Program-made: the position numbers and the translations under genes
Source: an uncultured Planctomycetaceae bacterium
Lineage (GTDB): Bacteria > Planctomycetota > Planctomycetia > Pirellulales > Pirellulaceae
Assembly (NCBI GenBank): GCA_903927685.1
Contig: CAIYOB010000131.1
Location: 1-12,193 of the forward strand
DNA: 12,193 bases
Direction: 5' to 3'
Part shown: positions 7,149-12,193 of the stretch, one piece after another
How positions within the stretch are numbered: position 1 is the stretch's first letter
How the letters are laid out: each line of letters opens with the position of its first letter
The notes under the pieces: generated by a model
What the model was told of the DNA's origin: nothing
The model's input: the letters and a program-made list of their open reading frames with translations, nothing else
The model's database searches: none

Positions 7149-7424
7149 CTATTTCTTGGCAGCGGCTTTGGCGGCCGGCTTGGCGGCCGGCTTGGCCGCG
7201 GCGGGAGCAGCCTCGGCCCCCTCGGCGCCCTCTTCTTCCTTCTTCGCCTTCTTCTTCTTTTTCAGCGAAACCTTGGTCACGCGGGTCTTGGGCAAGCCTA
7301 AAACGGCGTCGCCTTCGTTCCAACGTTCCATTTCCTTCAGCTTGTCAATCCGCTCGGCTCGCGTCAAAACGTTGCGATTTCGGATCGCCCCCATGCGGAC
7401 TTTCAGACTCTTGTCAATCGTCAT
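7149..7424 (-). CDS. Small basic protein of the planctomycete/Verrucomicrobia/Chlamydia family
   Basis: 91 residues. The N-terminal half, [20 protein letters not shown] followed by [15 protein letters not shown] and VLGLPKTRV, matches what I recall of a short conserved family (TIGR04137-type small basic protein). The C-terminal half is low complexity: a run of five lysines, an acidic patch, then repeated AAKP units, like the tails of histone H1-like and nucleic-acid-binding proteins. A ribosome- or nucleic-acid-associated role is an inference from charge and family lore. AGGA lies 10 nt before the ATG. It has a good promoter about 140 nt upstream and is followed by the LarA-family gene. Confidence 0.85.
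   Translation of the reverse strand: MTIDKSLKVRMGAIRNRNVLTRAERIDKLKEMERWNEGDAVLGLPKTRVTKVSLKKKKKAKKEEEGAEGAEAAPAAAKPAAKPAAKAAAKK
7170..7193 (-). repeat. 12-bp tandem repeat coding AAKP units
   Basis: Two perfect copies of GGCGGCCGGCTT (7170-7181 and 7182-7193), followed by a partial copy. In the protein this is a repeated Ala-Ala-Lys-Pro unit in the tail of the small basic protein. Such repeats commonly vary in copy number between strains. Confidence 0.8.
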
Positions 7425-7568
7425 GCTCTACGTATCCTGTGATCGGAAACACCTACCGGAAATAGACTTGCGCGCTATCCGCACGTCGTGTCGCGAACCG
7501 AAAAAGGCCGGCCCGAGGGTCCGCCGGACGCCCCTGACCCGCTCGTTATGACACGCCGCGACGTGCCT

Positions 7569-7597
7569 AGTATAAAAAGACCGAAGTCCCGAGACAA
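7569..7597 (-). promoter_or_regulatory. Promoter for the small basic protein gene
   Basis: Read on the minus strand: TTGTCT (7597-7592), a 17-bp spacer, and TATACT (7574-7569). The -10 matches five of six bases and the -35 four of six. The start is expected near 7562, giving a leader of about 140 nt before the ATG at 7424. Confidence 0.6.
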
Positions 7598-7614
7598 CTG
7601 GACGTTAGCCCGAG

Positions 7615-7643
7615 GTGGCATCTTCGTGAGCCGACGGTATAAA
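7615..7643 (+). promoter_or_regulatory. Promoter for the tandem MBL gene
   Basis: GTGGCA (7615-7620), 17 bp, TATAAA (7638-7643). The start would fall near 7650, just before the ribosome binding site GGAGGG (7652-7657), which is 7 nt from the ATG at 7665. The leader would be very short. It lies back to back with the minus-strand promoter at 7569-7597, their -35 elements about 18 bp apart, so the two could share regulation. Confidence 0.45.
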
Positions 7644-7664
7644 GGGTGACTGGAGGGTATTGCC

Positions 7665-9662
7665 ATGTCGCACGACCAAGACCGCCTGGAAAACTCGCTC
7701 GTTTCTCGCCGCCAGTTCGTCACCGCCACAGCCGGGGCGGTGGCTGGCGCAATGTTCGCCAAGGGCCTGGGAGCCGCGGACACCGAATCGTCTTCCTCAA
7801 GTCCGCCCGCAGACCTCACCCAACTGTCGGAGCACGTGTTCGTCTTTCACGGACCGATCAATATCGGCATCATCCGCGACGGTGATCGAGCTTTGCTGAT
7901 CGACTGTGGCGATGGACGCGTGGCGCAAGCACTGCCGAAGATCGGAATCCAGTCGGTGGCGCAGATCGTGTTCACGCACCACCACCGGGATCAGGCTTGC
8001 GGCGCAGGGCCGCTGGCAACGTCGGGCGCGAAGATCGGCGTGCCGGAGGCGGAACGCGAGTTGTTCGCTGATCCGGCGAGTTACTGGAATAAGGACGGCA
8101 ATATCTGGCGAGTTTACGCGGATTTCCGTCCGCATCACCTGACGCTGACGGAACCGATCCGCGTGGACGAGACCTACGCCGACGGGCAGGAAATCCGCTT
8201 CGGCGCCGCAGCGATTCGCGTGCTGGGCACGCCCGGCCACACCGCCGGCGCAGTCAGCTATTTGGTCGAGGCTGACGGGCGACGCGTGGTGTTTTCCGGC
8301 GATTGCATTTATGACGAAGGCCGAGTCTGGGATCTGTCCAGTTTGCAGAAGGGGTTCTCCAAGGGCGACCGGCAGATCGGCGGCTACCACGGTTTTCTGG
8401 GCGACCGCTGGCGGTTGGTCGAGAGCCTGCAACGGATCCTGGCCGCGCAGCCGGAAACGTTGGTCCCGTCGCACGGCCAGATCATGACGGAGCCACCGAA
8501 GGCGATCGGGGCCTTAGTTGAACGTTTTGAAACGTGCTACGAGAACTACGTCTCGATCAGTGCCCTGCGGCATTATTTTCCCGAGTTGTTCGCCGACTAC
8601 GCCGGCCGGCCCGGCCAGATGCCGATCCGCCCAGGGATCGATCCGCCCGCTTGCCTGCGGCACTTCGGCACCACGTGGCTGCTGGTCTCCAAGTCGGGCG
8701 CGGCGCTGGTCATGGACGTCGGCTCGAACAACATCGTCCAACAGTTGAAGAAGCTGCTCGAACGGGGTGAAATCAAGAGCGTCGACGCGCTGTGGGTGAC
8801 GCATTACCACTTTGACCACACGGACGGCATTCCGCTGTTCCAGCAAGAGTTTGACGTCCCGTGCATCACGGACCGTCGCCTGGCCGAGGTGCTGACGAAT
8901 CCGCGGGCGTGGCGGCTGCCCTGCCTGGCCGCAGAGTCCTCGCGCGTGCATCGGCCCATGACGGACGGCCAGTCGTGGGACTGGCAGGAATTCAAGCTGA
9001 CCTCGTACTTCTATCCCGGCCAGACGCTGTATCACGCGGCGCTGCTGGCCGAAGGCGACGGGCTGCGGATGCTGTTCGTGGGCGACTCGCACACGATGGG
9101 CGGTCTGGACGACTACTGTGCCCAGAACCGCAACTGGCTGGGCCGCGGCGTGGGGTTTCAATACTGCCTGGCGCTGATCGAGAAGCTGCAGCCGACGCAC
9201 ATCTTCAATTGTCACGTCGATCCGGCGTTCACGTTCACGCCGGAAGAGATCCGCTTCATGTGCGACACGCTGGACGAGCGGGAAAAGCGGTTCGGGGCCT
9301 TGGTGCCTTGGGAGCATGCGAACTATGCGACCGATGAATCCTGGGTGCGGTGTTTTCCGTATTGGCAGCAGGGTCAGGCCGGTCAGCGGATGACGCTGGA
9401 CGTCGTAGTCACCAATCACGCGAACGAGTCGCAAGCGACGGCCTGCCGTGCGGTGCTGCCAAGCGCCTGGGGCGGCAGCGCGACCGACTGGACTTCGGCC
9501 GCCGTGCCGGCCAAAGCCGAACATGCGCTGCGGCTGGCGATCGACGTCCCCGCCGGGACGACACCCGGCCGCTATGTCCTGCCGATCGACGTCCGGCACG
9601 GCCGCTGGGACTTGCCGCAGTTTGCCGAAGCGGTGGTGGACGTAGGGCCTGGTCCAGGCTGA
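7665..9662 (+). CDS. Tat-exported tandem metallo-beta-lactamase-fold protein
   Basis: 665 residues. The N-terminus has a twin-arginine signal (SRRQFVTATAGAVAGAMFA, about 14-32). MBL domain 1 (about 55-290): THHHRDQ with His105, His107 and Asp109 but Gln110 replacing the last His; GTPGHT with His191; SGD with Asp213; PSHG with His270. MBL domain 2 (about 335-550): canonical THYHFDH (His380, His382, Asp384, His385); PGQT with Gln453 where His is usual; VGDSH with Asp474; NCH with His517. The C-terminal 90 residues (MTLDVVVTNHANESQ and PAGTTPGRYVLPIDV) resemble an Ig/NEW3-like beta sandwich. It is probably a periplasmic metallohydrolase; the substrate is unknown. GGAGGG lies 7 nt before the ATG. 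A secreted sulfatase follows after 274 bp on the same strand. Confidence 0.88.
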   Translation: MSHDQDRLENSLVSRRQFVTATAGAVAGAMFAKGLGAADTESSSSSPPADLTQLSEHVFVFHGPINIGIIRDGDRALLIDCGDGRVAQALPKIGIQSVAQIVFTHHHRDQACGAGPLATSGAKIGVPEAERELFADPASYWNKDGNIWRVYADFRPHHLTLTEPIRVDETYADGQEIRFGAAAIRVLGTPGHTAGAVSYLVEADGRRVVFSGDCIYDEGRVWDLSSLQKGFSKGDRQIGGYHGFLGDRWRLVESLQRILAAQPETLVPSHGQIMTEPPKAIGALVERFETCYENYVSISALRHYFPELFADYAGRPGQMPIRPGIDPPACLRHFGTTWLLVSKSGAALVMDVGSNNIVQQLKKLLERGEIKSVDALWVTHYHFDHTDGIPLFQQEFDVPCITDRRLAEVLTNPRAWRLPCLAAESSRVHRPMTDGQSWDWQEFKLTSYFYPGQTLYHAALLAEGDGLRMLFVGDSHTMGGLDDYCAQNRNWLGRGVGFQYCLALIEKLQPTHIFNCHVDPAFTFTPEEIRFMCDTLDEREKRFGALVPWEHANYATDESWVRCFPYWQQGQAGQRMTLDVVVTNHANESQATACRAVLPSAWGGSATDWTSAAVPAKAEHALRLAIDVPAGTTPGRYVLPIDVRHGRWDLPQFAEAVVDVGPGPG

Positions 9663-9796
9663 GAATTGCGGTTGGGTGGCTGGAGTCGAGCCACGAGACA
9701 CGAGTGGCGACCGACCAGTTCTTGCCATGGGGGCTCGCTGCACTCAGCGTCGGCACCCTGCGAATCAAACCAGGGCATCTTGTTTTATTTGGGGGT

Positions 9797-9839
9797 AGCC
9801 GTCTTCCGTCGGAAAGACTCGAATTGGTCTCAGACGGCT
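9797..9839. other. Nested inverted repeats able to form a three-way junction
   Basis: The outer arms AGCCGTCT (9797-9804) and AGACGGCT (9832-9839) are perfect complements. Between them are a small hairpin TTCC-GTC-GGAA (9804-9814, sharing one base with the outer arm) and AGAC (9815-9818) pairing with GTCT (9827-9830). An AT-rich stretch (tgttttattt, 9781-9790) precedes it. No T tract follows on either strand, so it is not a typical terminator. It lies between the MBL gene and the sulfatase; its role is unknown. Confidence 0.4.
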
Positions 9840-9936
9840 GGCGGAGTTCCGGGGACACCAAGCGGCTTGTCAAAATCTTGGCGGCCTCGCTCCGCGCCCC
9901 GAGTCACTCACTCAGTTCATTGCCGAGGAGGAAGGG

Positions 9937-11655
9937 ATGATGAAGGCGAACAGAAGGCCCAGCGGACAGGGGCCGATTTATTGGGCCGGATGGGCTGTGC
10001 TGGCCCTTGCCGCGATGGTCCTGGCCCCGTTGGCTTCGGCGGCGGAACCCGAGACGCCGGGCATCACGCGCGGGTCCGTGACGGGCCAGACCGCAGCCCA
10101 GGGGTATGAACATCCGAACCAGTACCTGTTCCGGCTGCCTAAGCCGATCGCCGAGAACATGGAGCCGGTGATGGTCCATCCCGACCAGGATCAGGAAGCC
10201 CGGGCCAAGCTGGCTGACCTCCGGAAGCGGACCGGCAAGAAGCCCAACATCCTGGTCTTCATCATGGACGACGTCGGCTGGCTGGACCCCGGCTTCAACG
10301 GCGGCGGCGAGGCTGTCGGCAACCCGACGCCGACCATGGACCGGTTGGCCCAGGCCGGGCTCATCCTGACCTCGGCCTACTCCACGCCCAGCTGCACCCC
10401 GACCCGCGCGACAATCATGACCGGACAGACCCCGCTGCATCACGGTCTGCTCCGTCCGCCGATGTATGGCGAGCCCGGCGGTCTCGACGGCGCGGTGACC
10501 ATGCCCGCCATTCTGCAGAAGCTCGGCTACGTCACCCAGGGCGTGGGCAAGTGGCACCTGGGCGAGAACGAGGCGTCGCTGCCGCAGAACGTCGGCTTCG
10601 ATGATTTCTACGGCTTCCTGGGCGTGTCGGACATGTACACCGAATGGCGAGACGTGTACTTCAATCCCGAGTTCGCGCTCAGCCCCGTGCGGTTCGAGGC
10701 GATGGAAAAACTGCCGTTCAGCCACGATAACGTCCACTGCGTCAAGGGCCAGAAAGGCGCGGAAAGCGTCTATCAGATCAACCTGACCACCATCCAGGAC
10801 CTCGATCAGGACTGGGCCGCCTACAGCGACAAGTTCATCCGGAGAATGGCCGACAGCGACCAGCCCTGGCTCCTGTACCATGCGACCCGGGCCTGCCATT
10901 TCGACAACTATCCCAACGGGACTTACGCGGGCAAGTCCCCGGCCCGGACGGTCTTCAGCGACGCCATGGTCGAGGCCGACGACATCCTCGGGCGGCTGGT
11001 CACGGCCCTGGAGGAGACCGGGCAACTGGAAAACACGTTGGTTTTCTTCACCTCGGACAACGGGCCGGAGGGCGAGGTCCCGCCGCATGGGCGGTCGCCG
11101 TTCCGCGGGCACAAAGGGTCCAGCTGGGAGGGCGGCGTCCGCGTCCCGACCTTCGCCTACTGGAAGGGCATGATCGCGCCGCGCAAGTCCGACGGGCTGT
11201 TTGACCTGGCCGACCTGTTCAACACCTGCGCGTCGCTGGCCGGCGCCCCCGGCGCGGACCTGGCCCCGCACCTGCCCAAGGAACGCTACGTGGACGGCAT
11301 TGACCAGGTCTCGTTCCTGCTGGCGGACAAGGGCGAATCCAACCGCCGCAGCCGCATCTACACCCTGAACCAGTTCTTCTCGGCCGTGCGGATCGACGAG
11401 TTCAAGCTGCACCTCGTGTTGGAACTGGAGCAGGCCGTTTTCCCCCGCGGCTTCCAGGCCGGCTTCAGCGGCGCCGTGGTGACGCAGACCGGCGGCGTGC
11501 TGGTGACCAACCTGTACACGGACCCCCAGGAGGACATCAGCATCGGGGCTCGGCACATTCCGGCCACCGTGCCCATCGGGGCGGAATACGACCGGTATCT
11601 GCAGGTGCTGAAGAAGTACCCGCCCGTGGTCAAGGTCGGCTTTGCAGGCAACTGA
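9937..11655 (+). CDS. Secreted type I (formylglycine-dependent) sulfatase
   Basis: 572 residues. It has a signal peptide (basic start, hydrophobic about 15-31, likely cleavage after ASA near 36), then about 65 residues before the sulfatase fold starts at PNILVFIMDDVGW (metal Asp111 and Asp112). The formylglycine motif is CTPTR with Cys153. Further active-site blocks are GKWHLG (Lys205, His207), CHFDNYPN (His321), FTSDNGPEG (Asp374, Asn375) and GHKG (Lys393). It hydrolyses sulfate esters in the periplasm or outside; the substrate is not determinable here. Cys153 must be oxidised to formylglycine by a maturation enzyme not encoded in the window. AGGAGG lies 5 nt before the ATG at 9937 and 8 nt before a second ATG at 9940; either may be used. 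A perfect palindrome follows the stop. Confidence 0.93.
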   Translation: MMKANRRPSGQGPIYWAGWAVLALAAMVLAPLASAAEPETPGITRGSVTGQTAAQGYEHPNQYLFRLPKPIAENMEPVMVHPDQDQEARAKLADLRKRTGKKPNILVFIMDDVGWLDPGFNGGGEAVGNPTPTMDRLAQAGLILTSAYSTPSCTPTRATIMTGQTPLHHGLLRPPMYGEPGGLDGAVTMPAILQKLGYVTQGVGKWHLGENEASLPQNVGFDDFYGFLGVSDMYTEWRDVYFNPEFALSPVRFEAMEKLPFSHDNVHCVKGQKGAESVYQINLTTIQDLDQDWAAYSDKFIRRMADSDQPWLLYHATRACHFDNYPNGTYAGKSPARTVFSDAMVEADDILGRLVTALEETGQLENTLVFFTSDNGPEGEVPPHGRSPFRGHKGSSWEGGVRVPTFAYWKGMIAPRKSDGLFDLADLFNTCASLAGAPGADLAPHLPKERYVDGIDQVSFLLADKGESNRRSRIYTLNQFFSAVRIDEFKLHLVLELEQAVFPRGFQAGFSGAVVTQTGGVLVTNLYTDPQEDISIGARHIPATVPIGAEYDRYLQVLKKYPPVVKVGFAGN

Positions 11656-11673
11656 CCCGTCCGCGCGGACGGG
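11656..11673 (+). terminator. Palindrome immediately after the sulfatase stop codon
   Basis: CCCGTCCGC-GCGGACGGG is a perfect 18-bp palindrome starting at the base after TGA. As RNA it gives a 7-bp GC stem with a GCGC loop. There is no U tract, so it may act as a rho-independent-like stop, an RNA-stability element, or a protein-binding site. Its position suggests the end of the sulfatase transcript. Confidence 0.45.
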
Positions 11674-11749
11674 GAAGCCGTCCCGGAGCGGGAGACGCCC
11701 GAGACCGTCGATGCGCCAATGGGTCCGTGAGTTTCCGCCGGACGCCAAG

Positions 11750-11969
11750 CTACACGCTCGAGCCGGCGGCGGTTTGCAGGTCGCGGATCCACAGCCGCAA
11801 GAACCGGTCGACGATCACGAACGCGCCGTTTTCGGGATCGAGCCAATCTTGTTGTACCAAAGCCTGCCCTGGAGTATCTGCTGGATTACGCAGTTGGATT
11901 ACGCAGCGTGCGCACGGCAAGATGCGTCGTGGACGTTCCGGCCGGCGGGACTTCGATGGTCAGCACCAT
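11750..11969 (-). pseudogene. Frameshifted remnant of a small gene, product unknown
   Basis: From an ATG at 11969 the minus strand reads MVLTIEVPPAGTSTTHLAVR, then TLRNPTA and a stop. After a 13-bp tandem duplication the other frame continues as TPGQALVQQDWLDPENGAFV, then IVDRFLRLWIRDLQTA, and stops at 11750-11752. Removing one 13-bp copy joins both parts into one 68-residue frame. Both halves have GC-rich third positions, which supports past coding. I do not recognise the family, and no clear ribosome binding site precedes the ATG, so this may be the C-terminal piece of a longer lost gene. A chance open frame is the alternative. Confidence 0.5.
11882..11906. repeat. 13-bp tandem duplication
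   Basis: TGGATTACGCAG occurs at 11882-11893 and again at 11895-11906, with one T between them, giving a period of 13 bp. Because 13 is not a multiple of three, it shifts the frame of the minus-strand remnant that spans it. Replication slippage is the likely origin. Confidence 0.9.
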
Positions 11970-12193
11970 TCGAGAAATGCGTGTCGAGCGTCTGTCGCGG
12001 CCTGGGGAATGGGATGCCCACGGCTTGTCCGTGGGAGCTTGTCAGCCCGAGCGCTGTCCGCACTGCGGGAGGGTCGTGCGCAGGGTCGGGGGAAAGCGAC
12101 CGGACTCAGGGGCAGGCTCCGCGGTAGCGGCCTGTCACATCCCGTCCGGCGGAACTAAGATGGAGGGCGTAGGGTTCACAGGTGTCAGGGGAC
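11970..12193. other. Apparently gene-free end of window
   Basis: I see no supported gene here. Open frames exist on the plus strand, but they lack a ribosome binding site, have unnatural composition and match nothing I recognise. The only clear structure is a hairpin at 12017-12035. Confidence 0.5.
12017..12035. repeat. Perfect 7-bp hairpin, possibly a dispersed repeat
   Basis: CCCACGG-CTTGT-CCGTGGG forms a perfect stem with a 5-nt loop, flanked by gggatg and agcttgtc. Such short GC palindromes often recur in planctomycete intergenic DNA, but only one copy is in this window. No T tract follows. Confidence 0.45.

Noticed and set aside
9904..11748. 614-codon minus-strand open frame opposite the sulfatase
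   Set aside because: Composition is typical of a reverse-complement shadow and no motif is present; the plus frame has the CTPTR and metal motifs.
11727..12158. Plus-strand open frame of 143 codons at the end of the window
   Set aside because: Rich in Ser, Arg and Cys with no ribosome binding site or motif, and it runs antisense to the better-supported minus-strand remnant.
12150..12193. Sequence ggtgtcaggggac at the window end as the edge of a transposon or RAYT repeat
   Set aside because: Only a vague resemblance to repeats I recall; no inverted partner or transposase is in the window.

Overview
The window looks like a piece of a GC-rich planctomycete chromosome. The evidence is a planctomycete/Verrucomicrobia/Chlamydia-type small basic protein, a DnaA whose helix-turn-helix motif reads SHSTV where most bacteria have DHTTV, dnaA not followed by dnaN, a large exported formylglycine sulfatase, and strongly GC-biased third codon positions. 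The phylum is an inference from these traits; I cannot place it more finely. No tRNA, rRNA, CRISPR array or intact mobile element is visible.

Region 1 (1-5544, minus strand). A strong sigma70-type promoter (TTGACA-16-TAGAAT) drives dnaA through a leader of about 190 nt that can fold. Downstream on the same strand are a PhoR-like membrane histidine kinase, a DUF58 membrane protein whose ribosome binding site overlaps the kinase stop codon, and a sugar phosphate isomerase/epimerase cut by the window edge. No response regulator, dnaN, MoxR ATPase or transglutaminase gene accompanies them here. A cluster of GCCGGYTGACA repeats lies between dnaA and the kinase.

Region 2 (5771-7597, minus strand). 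A small lysine/alanine-rich basic protein with its own promoter (TTGTCT-17-TATACT) is followed by a LarA-family nickel enzyme. All four LarA catalytic/metal residues are present, but the larB, larC and larE cofactor genes are not in the window.

Region 3 (7615-11673, plus strand, divergent from region 2). A Tat-exported 665-residue protein carries two metallo-beta-lactamase folds in tandem plus a C-terminal beta-sandwich-like tail. Each fold lacks a different zinc-ligand histidine. A predicted branched inverted-repeat structure follows in the intergenic space, then a secreted type I sulfatase that ends in a perfect palindrome touching its stop codon. Both proteins act outside the cytoplasm.

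Region 4 (11674-12193). No intact gene. A minus-strand gene remnant is split by a 13-bp tandem duplication that shifts its frame; removing one copy restores a continuous 68-residue reading frame. Beyond it are a perfect 7-bp hairpin and unexplained sequence.

The most interesting items are the tandem MBL protein with complementary ligand losses, the 13-bp duplication that breaks a small gene, and the regulatory structure around dnaA.
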